Shown here piece after piece: positions 7,849 through 14,460 of a stretch of DNA of 48,080 nt. The stretch comes from a virus. The notes under the pieces were generated by a model. The model was not told the DNA's origin. It ran no database searches and saw only the letters and a program-made list of their open reading frames with translations. Every line of letters begins with the position of its first letter. Position 1 is the first letter of the stretch. Both the position numbers and the translations under genes were made by a program. Location: the IMG/VR virus record IMGVR_UViG_3300049215_000599, positions 1-48,080 of that record; one strand, 5' to 3'.

Positions 7849-8079
7849 CTATTGCGACTCTAGTAGATTCTTCCAAGCCGCTTCAAGTTCCTTCTGATGC
7901 TCGTCGCCTCCGCAGTCGCAAGGCCCATGCACCGTGCGCCCATGGCGGGTGGCCGGGCACTGATACCGATGGACCGCCATCGGTTCAGAGATTCCGATAT
8001 TGAAGCCGGGCCAGTTCTTCGCCTCTCGCTTCCTGAAGAAGACGGCCTTGAACTCTCGGACTGCTTTCTTTGCGTTCAT
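7849..8079 (-). CDS. Hypothetical basic protein with CDC motif
   Basis: A 76-residue protein from ATG 8079; a TTG at 8091 would add four residues. It is basic at the N-terminus (KKAVREFKAVFFRKREAK), then carries YQCPATRHGRTVHGPCDCGG, where three cysteines and two histidines could bind zinc, and ends in an acidic helix. The spacing to the next gene is 9 bp. Function unknown. Confidence 0.55.
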   Translation of the reverse strand: MNAKKAVREFKAVFFRKREAKNWPGFNIGISEPMAVHRYQCPATRHGRTVHGPCDCGGDEHQKELEAAWKNLLESQ

Positions 8080-8126
8080 CTGCTCATTCAAACAGGGCCT
8101 TTGCCTTCAAACAGGCTGGTCCAACG

Positions 8127-8273
8127 TCATGATCCAGGCTCTCCTCTTTCGCTGGATTGGTGACATCGGCACCCACAACCCCACTCTTGTGCGAGATCAT
8201 AATGGGCGCAACAAATTGGACGGAAGATCATCCCGATCCCCATGATTACTGCCAGCGCGATCAGTAGAATCAT
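8127..8273 (-). CDS. Small membrane-anchored cysteine-rich peptide, overlapping gene
   Basis: A 48-residue frame from ATG 8273, preceded by AAGG sites, that overlaps the 3' end of the 8197-8499 gene by 77 bp in another frame. It begins with a hydrophobic span (MILLIALAVIMGIGMIF), followed by cysteines in CC and CGCRC. The hydrophobic start and short cysteine-rich tail look like a genuine exported or membrane peptide. It is too short for homology judgement. A frameshift joining it to the upstream frame cannot be excluded. Confidence 0.45.
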   Translation of the reverse strand: MILLIALAVIMGIGMIFRPICCAHYDLAQEWGCGCRCHQSSERGEPGS

Positions 8274-8499
8274 CCTTGCGTCCTTCTTGGGATTCGCGCA
8301 ACCATCCGTTCTCTCGCGCCCACTGCTGATTGATCCCCGGCTCCTTCGCTACGCACCGCTTGCACGTCGCGGGAGGCATCCAGAGCCCGGCGAGGACCGC
8401 CCATCTGCCATCGAGCGAGAGCGGCCAATCCGCGTTCTCCACCCAGAAGTGCGAACAGGCCGCCGAGAAGAGGGACTTGAGCCAGCGGGGGAGCCTCAT
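8197..8499 (-). CDS. Hypothetical protein
   Basis: A 100-residue protein from ATG 8499. The first 75 residues look like natural protein (tryptophans at regular intervals, CKRC at about residues 47-50). The last 30 residues are hydrophilic with a composition typical of an overlapped frame, and in that stretch another frame encodes a membrane peptide (8127-8273). The true C-terminus may therefore be shorter if a frameshift is present. Function unknown. Confidence 0.5.
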   Translation of the reverse strand: MRLPRWLKSLFSAACSHFWVENADWPLSLDGRWAVLAGLWMPPATCKRCVAKEPGINQQWARENGWLRESQEGRKDDSTDRAGSNHGDRDDLPSNLLRPL

Positions 8500-8527
8500 G
8501 CCTTATTTCTCACCTTCGGTTCCCCAT

Positions 8528-8947
8528 CTAATTAGATTCTATATCATCCATGAGGATCTTCTTCAGGATCTCCAGGCCCAGAGCTTCCTGGGCTCTCACT
8601 TCCTCCATGAATAGAGCCATCCGCCTGGCTTCAGTCAAAGTCCTCGATATCGCGCAGTCTTTGCATTCGCACCTGAAGATGCCACGCTTCCCTTCTCGGA
8701 ATTCATGGACACATCGGGAGATGATCGCTTCGGCTTCTTCCACCGGGATCCATCCGGCACTGGGCCATGGGCCGATGTAGCCAGCGCTCAGGTAAATGTG
8801 ATCTTCTCCCGCCGGATCTACCCCTGGAATGGAAACCGCAAAGGTCCAATGGCTTCCTCGGCTACGAAAGTAGTAGGGATGGTCATCGATATAACCTTCC
8901 GACTGGACCGGGCAGTTGCCCACGGGAGGTCCTATCTCGTTTCTCAT
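8528..8947 (-). CDS. Hypothetical protein with CEC/C motif
   Basis: A 139-residue protein; ATG 8947 is preferred over the adjacent TTG at 8950. The N-terminal 70 residues are beta-rich and aromatic (YIDDHPYYFRSRGSHWTFAV). After about residue 90 come CECKDC and a long charged helix to the end. The paired cysteines plus nearby histidine suggest a small metal site. Function not recognised. Confidence 0.6.
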   Translation of the reverse strand: MRNEIGPPVGNCPVQSEGYIDDHPYYFRSRGSHWTFAVSIPGVDPAGEDHIYLSAGYIGPWPSAGWIPVEEAEAIISRCVHEFREGKRGIFRCECKDCAISRTLTEARRMALFMEEVRAQEALGLEILKKILMDDIESN

Positions 8948-8993
8948 CAATTTTAAGGCCTGCTTGACTCTCTACAAGCAGGCGTTTCCCTCT

Positions 8994-9206
8994 CTACCCC
9001 GTCTTCCGGGGAGCCTGCTTCCCGAGCCGAACATAGTTCAGCTCCCTTTGGATCCCGTCTTTCATGGCTCCGATCAGATCCAGGATCGCGTGCTCCGTGT
9101 TCTTGATCAGGATCTTGAGGCGCTTCTGGGCCTGCTCCTGACGGTAGCGGCCACGGATATACGCCGCCCACTTTGCCCTACTGGCTTTCGTCGACAACTT
9201 GGTCAT
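8994..9206 (-). CDS. Small basic helical protein
   Basis: A 70-residue protein, ATG 9206, four bases behind GGAGG, which decides the start. It is strongly basic and helical (RAKWAAYIRGRYRQEQAQKR then a hydrophobic/charged heptad pattern), with a pI suited to nucleic acid binding or a coiled coil. Function unknown. The 46 bp after it before the next leftward gene hold no recognisable signal. Confidence 0.55.
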   Translation of the reverse strand: MTKLSTKASRAKWAAYIRGRYRQEQAQKRLKILIKNTEHAILDLIGAMKDGIQRELNYVRLGKQAPRKTG

Positions 9207-9235
9207 GATGCCTCCAAAGAGAAGAGAAACATACC

Positions 9236-9505
9236 TTAACTGGACTTCTCTCCCGACTCCTTTCCAAGCCTTTCGTGCTTCAGCATGACGTGATCGTAGG
9301 CCTTCCCGACCTCGTCCCAGATCCACCACCTGAGCTCACGGAGGACCGGGAGGATCTTACGATTGAGCTCCTTCACCACGTCCTCCCGGATGTCCCTGCA
9401 TTCCATGCAGACATCGACCGAGATCGTCCCGCCATCGAGGATCTCGGCATCGGTCCTCACTCCACAGGTACGGCACTTCGCTCCACGATCTTCAGGATGA
9501 TTCAT
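9236..9505 (-). CDS. Zinc-ribbon-like small protein
   Basis: An 89-residue protein from ATG 9505 behind GGAGGAA. CRTC at about residues 11-14 and CMEC at about 33-36, separated by about 18 residues, give a textbook four-cysteine zinc ribbon, followed by a long helix rich in Trp, Arg and Glu. Phage early proteins of this type often bind host RNA polymerase or DNA. That role is only a family-level expectation. Confidence 0.65.
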   Translation of the reverse strand: MNHPEDRGAKCRTCGVRTDAEILDGGTISVDVCMECRDIREDVVKELNRKILPVLRELRWWIWDEVGKAYDHVMLKHERLGKESGEKSS

Positions 9506-9525
9506 CCGTTCCTCCTAGAAACTCT

Positions 9526-9786
9526 TCACGTAGAGAGCAAAGAGCGGGCTTTCCATGACTTCCCGCTCACGCTCCCCACTTGATTCATGGAAACGGCCAC
9601 GACCTCTTCAGGCTTTACCGTGAAATAGGATCTCTCGGCCTTCTTCATCTCAACCTGATGGCACTCGAAGCACAGGAATCGTCCCATGGAGGACTCCTTC
9701 AGGGAATGATTCGCCTCCACTCGGCCACAGTCCCCTTGGCAGGAGAGCATCCCTGGCTTCCAGTCGAAATCGCAGTCACTGCACAT
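9526..9786 (-). CDS. Zinc-finger-like small protein
   Basis: An 86-residue protein with ATG 9786 behind AAGGAG, overlapping the upstream gene by 11 bp. It holds CSDC at residues 2-5, CQGDC at about 16-20 and CFEC at about 39-42, six cysteines able to bind one or two zinc ions. The C-terminal 40 residues are beta-rich (YFTVKPEEVVAVSMNQ). Function unknown. Confidence 0.6.
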   Translation of the reverse strand: MCSDCDFDWKPGMLSCQGDCGRVEANHSLKESSMGRFLCFECHQVEMKKAERSYFTVKPEEVVAVSMNQVGSVSGKSWKARSLLST

Positions 9787-9991
9787 GGAGGATCTCCTTC
9801 AACTTTCCGATCTCCCCCTGGATCTTTTCGAGGAGGGAGATGACCTCCGGAAGGTGGCTCTTGACCTCCCAGCGGATCTTCCTGCCGGCCTTCTTGAAGG
9901 AGGTTCCGCGGGGCCCAAAATCATTCAGGCTGAGGACCGCCTTCTCGATGGCATCGTCGATTAAGGCGATGGCGCGCGTGTTCTTCTTCAT
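9776..9991 (-). CDS. Small helical protein
   Basis: A 71-residue protein whose ATG (9991) overlaps the stop of the HTH regulator gene as ATGA, with GGAG upstream. It is basic at the N-terminus (MKKNTRAIALIDDAIEKAV) and ends with a leucine-heptad helix (LPEVISLLEKIQGEIGKLKEIL), probably a coiled coil. Coupling to the regulator suggests a partner or anti-repressor role, which is inference. Confidence 0.6.
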   Translation of the reverse strand: MKKNTRAIALIDDAIEKAVLSLNDFGPRGTSFKKAGRKIRWEVKSHLPEVISLLEKIQGEIGKLKEILHVQ

Positions 9992-10245
9992 ACCTTCTCC
10001 TTTCCACAGGCGGGACAACGGCCGGTCTTCCATACGTTAAGTCCGAGGCGATCCAGGATCTTCCTGACCGTCGCGGAGTGGAAGGACTTTTTCCTTCCCG
10101 TTACGAAGCTCCAGAGGGTCACGTAGGCGATCCCGAGCTCCTGGGCCAGGGAATACGTGGTCATGGACCTCTCCTCCATGGACTTTTTGAGATCAGCCTT
10201 CAATTTCTCGAAGTCGATCTCGGACACGATGTTCATGGGCATCAT
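9988..10245 (-). CDS. HTH (Xre/Cro-type) transcriptional regulator with C-terminal CxxC
   Basis: An 85-residue protein; ATG 10245 is favoured by AGGAGG five bases upstream. After a 28-residue helical lead it has a helix-turn-helix of the Xre/Cro class: SLAQELGIAYVTLWSFVTGR, with a turn at GIA and the recognition helix following. It ends with CPAC and basic residues. It is the first gene of the leftward operon of small genes. The 115-bp gap upstream holds repeated TTAGC/GCTAA half-sites in dyads, so autoregulation is likely. It would act in the cytoplasm as an early/late or lysogeny-type switch. No integrase is present to support lysogeny. Confidence 0.75.
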   Translation of the reverse strand: MMPMNIVSEIDFEKLKADLKKSMEERSMTTYSLAQELGIAYVTLWSFVTGRKKSFHSATVRKILDRLGLNVWKTGRCPACGKEKV

Positions 10246-10251
10246 GGGCAC

Positions 10252-10360
10252 CTCCTGGGTAAGGATATTAGCAAATTAACTGCCAAGTTAAATACGCTAA
10301 ATTTGAGTTTATTTGCATATCAAACTTAGCGATTAACAAAATATGTCAACAAAACTGTTT
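10252..10360 (-). promoter_or_regulatory. Promoter/operator region of the leftward small-gene operon
   Basis: This A+T-rich gap lies between the primase-polymerase stop and the regulator start. On the minus strand TTGACA occurs at 10349-10344, with weak -10 candidates downstream and a TAATAT at 10270-10265 close to the Shine-Dalgarno AGGAGG. Two dyads are visible: TTAGC (10268-10272) with GCTAA (10296-10300), enclosing TTAACT and AGTTAA; and a 13-bp imperfect inverted repeat 10295-10307 / 10319-10331 with 11 of 13 matching. Shared half-sites fit cooperative binding of the adjacent HTH protein. The exact start of transcription cannot be fixed. Confidence 0.6.
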
Positions 10361-12598
10361 TTAGTGACACTTTTTGTCATCCGCTATCCATCTTTCCTCA
10401 GTCTTCATGGAAAGACCGTTCTTTACCATCACCCTTTTGAGCTTACCGGCTTTCCCGAGAGGCCCGAGAAGTCCGTGAATCCACAGAGTGTCTTTATTGT
10501 TGCTGTAGAAACCGTGGATCTCGGTCATTGAGGCTCCGTCTTTCCCCTTGCTCAAGATGAAGTGGAAGAGCTTTTCTCGATCAGACCGACCTGACCAGAT
10601 GTATCGGACCGACGCTTCCACGTATCGGATGATGGCGTGGGCCGCCTTAAGATGGATGGGTTCGATTTTTGGGGTGCCGTCGAGAAGGGCGTAGATCGAA
10701 GCAACACGGAGGCACTGAGGAGCGGCTCTGGAAAGGATGGAAGCCGTGATTTCACCAAGATCTTCACGGCTACGGGTCAGATCTTCGTAGATGGGAATCC
10801 ATGCATCCTCGGCGGTCGTCGAAAGGGAGATGATCGGGATCTTCCCGGCTTTCTCAAGGATAGGTTTCAGCTTCCTGGCCATATCCTTATATTCAAGCTC
10901 AAGTGAAGCCCCACCCAGGGGAAGCGACTTCGATCTTCTAGACATGATCCAGAGAATCCGGTTGGCTGTCCCGGATCCCTTGTCTATCTCCGTCAATTCG
11001 CGGCGGATCTCGACGGGGGTGATATGGCCCACCAGGCTGATATGATGGTTATCCACCTTGAGCGGATCTTTCTTGGTCAGGACTTCGAGTCCGGAGCCGT
11101 CCCATCCTTGCCTCAGCACTTGCGACAGCTGATTCCCCTCGCGCTTCATGACTCTCAAGGTCGAGGCGAACTCGCTGTTCTGGATCAGGAACCTTGGATC
11201 TCTTTCGGCAGCATCCGGGATGAGATTTCCATCCTGGTCCCTTGGAGGTGAGAGACGGGCGATCACCCCCTCTCCCGAGGATAGATTGGTCCCTACGCAT
11301 GTCTTCAGGTAAGCGCCGCCATCCATATGTTCAAAGAGCCGGAGAACCCGGTCACTTCCCGTCCCCTTGCGACCCTCTCCTGAAGCAGCCACGATGACGG
11401 AAAAGAGATTCATGCGGTGAAGGGTCGATTCAATCCTGTAGGCGGGCTTCCGTCCAAGGTGATTTCCGGCGATCGTGAGGAAGGTGATGAGGAGGTTGAC
11501 GGGATCCGCTTCTGTCTGGGGTTCCGTCAGGCGCACGAAGTCTCCCGCGATCCCATGATAGGCCAAAGACTCCATGATGGGCCAATGAGCCTGAGTAGTC
11601 TCGGGATCTTCCTGTGGTTCTTTCGGCCATGGCACTCTGGCTGTCTCAATCTTTTGGCCATACCCCTCTTTCGAAAGCCATGAAGCCGCCTTCGAATAGT
11701 CTCCTTCGAATCTAAGGAGGGTCAGGACATGGAAGCGATCATAAGCCTTTGCGTCAAATGGAGATGCGTTTGTAGAGAACACCTTGAAGAGCGGCCTACC
11801 GTCTTTACCTTTACAGTATCCAGTGGTGGCATGACAGTCATTACTCCGACCCGGCTTGCACCAGAGAATACCCTTCTGGGTCTCTCTCGAGATGGTCCAT
11901 CCAGCTGGCTCAAGAAGGGTGGCGAAGTCAGGGCCCGAGAGAGCATAGTCATCTCCAGGCCTGAGATCTCTCTCTTCAAGGATGGGGCGCTCCGGCTCAT
12001 GAGACTTCCCGTCTTCTTGATATTCGTCAAGAGATGAGGCGGCCAGGAAGAGGGCTTCCCTTCCCTCTTCATCGATCATAGGGGTATCTTCAATGGCCAC
12101 ATCTCCTTCCACAACATAGGGGCGCCTGGAAGGATGAGCTCCAAGTTCTGGAGAAGGGGCGATGGCATAGGAGCCCTCTCCACGAGTTTCGATCAAGACC
12201 TTCTTTTCACCGTCCCGAAAACCCCGCGCCAGGACTTCACTCCCCCCGAAGGACTGGCACCGGAAGTAAATATGGAGGCCGCCTCCATCCCTTGGAGTTT
12301 TGACCTTGGGAAGCCTCCCCAAGAGACCCGGAGCCATCTCTTCAACCACCGAAAGATAAGGTTGGACGACCAGAGGATCGTCAATATCGATGATCGTCAG
12401 GCCTCCGGAGATCCAGCCTCCTACAATGCCAGGGGCAGCCCCCCCTTCCATGAAGTGGACCTTGACTTCTTCGTCGGTCATATGGATTCCCTGGAAGCGC
12501 TGCCAACGACAGACGGGGGTCTTGGTCCCATCGGCCTTGACGGGGATGACCGAGAACCCGGCTTTTAGATAGCTCTTGGCCACTTCAAGGGTGGTCAT
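10361..12598 (-). CDS. Primase-polymerase / helicase-like replication protein
   Basis: A 745-residue protein; ATG 12598 overlaps the stop of the HTH gene upstream (ATGA), which decides the start. The N-terminal ~250 residues match bifunctional primase-polymerase (Prim-Pol, archaeo-eukaryotic primase type): WISGGLTIIDIDDP with DID at 71-73, TPRDGGGLHIYFR with His109, and ETRGEGSYAIAPSP at 137-150. A Cys/His cluster (CKPGRSNDCHATTGYC) lies near 247-262. The C-terminal half resembles DUF3987-type helicase-like domains, with a P-loop ASGEGRKGTGS at 405-415. It would prime and possibly unwind DNA for phage replication. The iteron-rich region next door is the probable origin it serves. No separate replicative DNA polymerase is visible. 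Confidence 0.85.
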   Translation of the reverse strand: MTTLEVAKSYLKAGFSVIPVKADGTKTPVCRWQRFQGIHMTDEEVKVHFMEGGAAPGIVGGWISGGLTIIDIDDPLVVQPYLSVVEEMAPGLLGRLPKVKTPRDGGGLHIYFRCQSFGGSEVLARGFRDGEKKVLIETRGEGSYAIAPSPELGAHPSRRPYVVEGDVAIEDTPMIDEEGREALFLAASSLDEYQEDGKSHEPERPILEERDLRPGDDYALSGPDFATLLEPAGWTISRETQKGILWCKPGRSNDCHATTGYCKGKDGRPLFKVFSTNASPFDAKAYDRFHVLTLLRFEGDYSKAASWLSKEGYGQKIETARVPWPKEPQEDPETTQAHWPIMESLAYHGIAGDFVRLTEPQTEADPVNLLITFLTIAGNHLGRKPAYRIESTLHRMNLFSVIVAASGEGRKGTGSDRVLRLFEHMDGGAYLKTCVGTNLSSGEGVIARLSPPRDQDGNLIPDAAERDPRFLIQNSEFASTLRVMKREGNQLSQVLRQGWDGSGLEVLTKKDPLKVDNHHISLVGHITPVEIRRELTEIDKGSGTANRILWIMSRRSKSLPLGGASLELEYKDMARKLKPILEKAGKIPIISLSTTAEDAWIPIYEDLTRSREDLGEITASILSRAAPQCLRVASIYALLDGTPKIEPIHLKAAHAIIRYVEASVRYIWSGRSDREKLFHFILSKGKDGASMTEIHGFYSNNKDTLWIHGLLGPLGKAGKLKRVMVKNGLSMKTEERWIADDKKCH

Positions 12599-12801
12599 AC
12601 TTTCCTCTCGATTCTCCTTGAGGCAAGCCAAGCATCCACTTCGGTCTTGGGCCACCTGAGAGAGGCATTTCTCCCGACACCCACCCTGACCTCCGTAATA
12701 CCCGCTTTCCTTAGGACTTTCAGGATGGTCTGCGGGGCAACTACGAGGATCTTAGCCAGAGTGGATGTGGCATAGTATTCTGGCTCTACGTGTTCAGCCA
12801 T
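12595..12801 (-). CDS. Small HTH DNA-binding protein (AlpA/excisionase-like)
   Basis: A 68-residue protein from ATG 12801 behind AGGGGA. The sequence YYATSTLAKILVVAPQTILKVLRKAG is a helix-turn-helix, followed by a wing-like strand pair and WPKTEVDAWLASRR, the pattern of the MerR/AlpA-like HTH_17 class. It is coupled to the primase-polymerase by a 4-bp overlap and lies beside the iteron block, so origin recognition or control of the replication operon is plausible. No integrase accompanies it, making a true excisionase role unlikely. Confidence 0.7.
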   Translation of the reverse strand: MAEHVEPEYYATSTLAKILVVAPQTILKVLRKAGITEVRVGVGRNASLRWPKTEVDAWLASRRIERKV

Positions 12802-12830
12802 TCGCTTCCCCTAAAAAAGTAAGTGGTCTA

Positions 12831-12859
12831 TTGATACACTATCTCCAGCTCGATGTCAA
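12831..12859 (-). promoter_or_regulatory. Predicted sigma70-type promoter for the replication operon
   Basis: On the minus strand TTGACA (12859-12854) is followed by exactly 17 bases and TATCAA (12836-12831). Transcription would begin near 12824, giving a leader of about 23 bases with an AGGGGA ribosome site before the ATG at 12801. It drives the HTH gene and the primase-polymerase leftward from the presumed origin. Confidence 0.65.
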
Positions 12860-12927
12860 TAGAGAAAAGAGCTATCCTTTATAATCGTTAGATTCTCTAC
12901 TTGCGCTATTAGATCTAAAACAGATTC

Positions 12928-12967
12928 GCCTAATTCGTCAATTCGTCAAATTCGTAGTTCGTAGGGA
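12928..12967. repeat. 40-bp direct repeat, copy 1 (TTCGT iterons)
   Basis: This 40-bp unit begins GCCTAATTCGTC and ends TTCGTAGGGA. It contains four TTCGT elements and is repeated identically at 12981-13020, 13 bp further on. It is part of the probable replication origin. Confidence 0.85.
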
Positions 12968-12980
12968 GACGCCGTAACTA

Positions 12981-13020
12981 GCCTAATTCGTCAATTCGTC
13001 AAATTCGTAGTTCGTAGGGA
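12981..13020. repeat. 40-bp direct repeat, copy 2 (TTCGT iterons)
   Basis: Identical over 40 bp to 12928-12967, with four TTCGT elements. A partly matching inverted copy (TCCCTACGAA... ACGAATTTGACGAATT) lies at 13211-13239 on the other side of the A+T-rich core. Confidence 0.85.
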
Positions 13021-13351
13021 AGATACCTGGATACGGGTCTAAGGTAGAGTGTATCCATGTATTCGTATATTCGTATATTCGTTTATACATTTTTATATAT
13101 AAATTATAATATATAATATATATATTTATATGTATATAATATATAAGAATATACTAATAGACCAGCCCAAACCGAAGAACCAAGAACACCAAGAGTGAGC
13201 CTGTGTATCTTCCCTACGAATGACGAATTTGACGAATTTACGAACGAAGGGAATCGGGCGCCCAAGCTCCTCCAATTCAGTCCTTTCTTTTCTTCGTCGG
13301 TTTGGGTTAGCTCGTGAGCCGCGAATATTGATTATTAAATCACTTTAGGTA

Positions 13352-13379
13352 TTGACTTTTAGCTGTTATACGTTAAAGT
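13352..13379 (+). promoter_or_regulatory. Possible promoter for the rightward operon at 13402
   Basis: TTGACT at 13352-13357 and TAAAGT at 13374-13379, separated by 16 bases, lie just upstream of a strong TAGGAGG ribosome site and the ATG at 13402. The -10 hexamer is only a 4/6 match, so this is tentative. Confidence 0.4.
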
Positions 13380-13401
13380 AGATGAGGTAGGAGGAAGGCA
13401 C

Positions 13402-13722
13402 ATGATTGAAATGGCATCTCTGGCGATCATGGTTATTTGGGCGGCCTGGAAGCTCATGACGTTTTTGGTCAAGAGATGGGAGGTCTTCGTATGGAATCAT
13501 ACGGTACATGAAGTAGAGCTTGGGGATGTGATGCTCCAGGCGCATCTCAGGAGGAGCTATCGGTTGAGCCAGAGGAGAAAGTGGGAAGCCAGGAAAGCAT
13601 GGCTCAATCAGCTTGATGAAAGGATGGCTTTCGAGAGAGAAAGGATGGAGAGGCTGAGGCCCTATTTGAGCGAGATCAAGTTCAAGGACGAGGTTGAGTG
13701 GAAATCGATCAAGGAATGCTAG
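13402..13722 (+). CDS. Small membrane-anchored protein with charged coiled-coil tail
   Basis: A 106-residue protein from ATG 13402 behind TAGGAGG. A hydrophobic N-terminus (MIEMASLAIMVIWAAWKLMTFLV) should anchor it in the membrane. The remaining 80 residues are a long, highly charged helix rich in Arg, Glu and Trp. It is the first gene right of the probable origin. The layout recalls i-spanin-like or membrane-tethered replication/partition proteins, but no family is recognised. Confidence 0.65.
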   Translation: MIEMASLAIMVIWAAWKLMTFLVKRWEVFVWNHTVHEVELGDVMLQAHLRRSYRLSQRRKWEARKAWLNQLDERMAFERERMERLRPYLSEIKFKDEVEWKSIKEC

Positions 13723-13732
13723 GAGGACAGTC

Positions 13733-14108
13733 ATGGTGATCCTTGTTGTGGCGCTTCTCGCAGTTGCTTTGGGGGCGCGGAGTTTATTTCTCGGGTAGAA
13801 ATAGTGGCGAAGGAGTCTACGCCGCCTCATGGACTGTCCTTGTCGTGGGGAGCTTCATCTTGCTCGCTATCGCAGGTTCGATAGGAGAATCGCGCCTCCA
13901 TGCTCGCGAGAAGGTCTTCCAGTATGGAGCCGTCAAGCTTACGATCGAGAAGTCAAGAAGGCTTGCGCTCTCCGAGGTTGAGAGGGCGGCCATCCTGAAA
14001 GAGATCGTGGACTGGAATACATGGATCTCGAGCCAGCGCTTCATGAGGACGACTCAGTGGTCTTGGTGGCATCCAGAAGAGGGGGCGAACCTCGAGTTTC
14101 TTGAGTAG
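13733..14108 (+). pseudogene. Small two-span membrane protein, apparent single-base frameshift
   Basis: ATG 13733 lies behind AGGAGG and encodes MVILVVALLAVALG, then stops after 21 codons. Past a run of five G (13771-13775) a second frame continues as GRGVYFSGRNSGEGVYAASW, a second hydrophobic span (TVLVVGSFILLAIAGSI) and a charged tail to 14108. Dropping one G from the run would join the two into one protein of about 124 residues with two membrane spans and no break. Either the assembly has an extra base or the gene is frameshifted in this population. The function of the restored protein is unknown. Confidence 0.6.
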
Positions 14109-14118
14109 TGAGGGGATC

Positions 14119-14460
14119 ATGTTCTTTCGCAGGATCTTGGATACTCTCCTCAAATGGCTTCGATCTTCATGGATTCGGGAGCCGAAGGGGGCGTGTGAGG
14201 GTCGCCGTAGCTTCTTCAGGGTTGCCGCAGGACTGACGGTACTGGCCGCTACGGCTCCCAGTATCCTTTTTGACCCCGCGAGCTCGTCTGGGAACCTCCT
14301 GACTCAGGCGGGGGCCCTCCGGACAGCGGGCATGACATGGGTGCCGCTCCAGGAAAGGATATTCTTTCGGCTTCTTACGGGTGAGATGGATCCGGAGCTT
14401 CTTCCGTCTATTCCAGAAGCTCCCGACGGAACCGCTATTTTTTGGAGTAAAAAGACATGA
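14119..14460 (+). CDS. Hypothetical exported or membrane protein
   Basis: A 113-residue protein; ATG 14119 with GAGGGG upstream is chosen over the TTG at 14101. A basic N-terminus is followed by a moderately hydrophobic stretch FFRVAAGLTVLAATAPSILF at about residues 33-52, a possible internal signal-anchor. The rest is mixed. Its TGA overlaps the ATG of the HExxH lipoprotein gene, so the two are coupled. Function unknown. Confidence 0.55.
   Translation: MFFRRILDTLLKWLRSSWIREPKGACEGRRSFFRVAAGLTVLAATAPSILFDPASSSGNLLTQAGALRTAGMTWVPLQERIFFRLLTGEMDPELLPSIPEAPDGTAIFWSKKT

Larger units (their letters stand above)
12860..13320. other. Candidate replication origin: iterons flanking an A+T-rich core
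   Basis: This gene-free block lies between divergent operons. Left side: two 40-bp direct repeats holding eight TTCGT motifs, then three more ATTCGT at 13061, 13069 and 13077, spaced 8 bp apart. Centre: 13081-13160 has 74 of 80 bases A or T. Right side: five ACGAA elements (the inverse motif) at 13216-13248. A further inverted pair, CCCAAACCG (13166-13174) and CGGTTTGGG (13298-13306), encloses the right iterons. Directed iterons plus an easily melted core beside a primase-polymerase operon are the usual build of a theta-type origin. No experimental proof is possible here. Confidence 0.7.

Noticed and set aside
12928-13020. Two 40-bp direct repeats considered as a CRISPR array
   Set aside because: Only two copies, a 13-bp spacer, no cas genes, and internal TTCGT motifs that continue outside the repeats. 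An iteron origin explains them better.
12860-13401. Short AT-rich stretch searched for tRNA or small RNA genes
   Set aside because: No cloverleaf, no anticodon stem and no terminator were visible. The region is low-complexity AT sequence.
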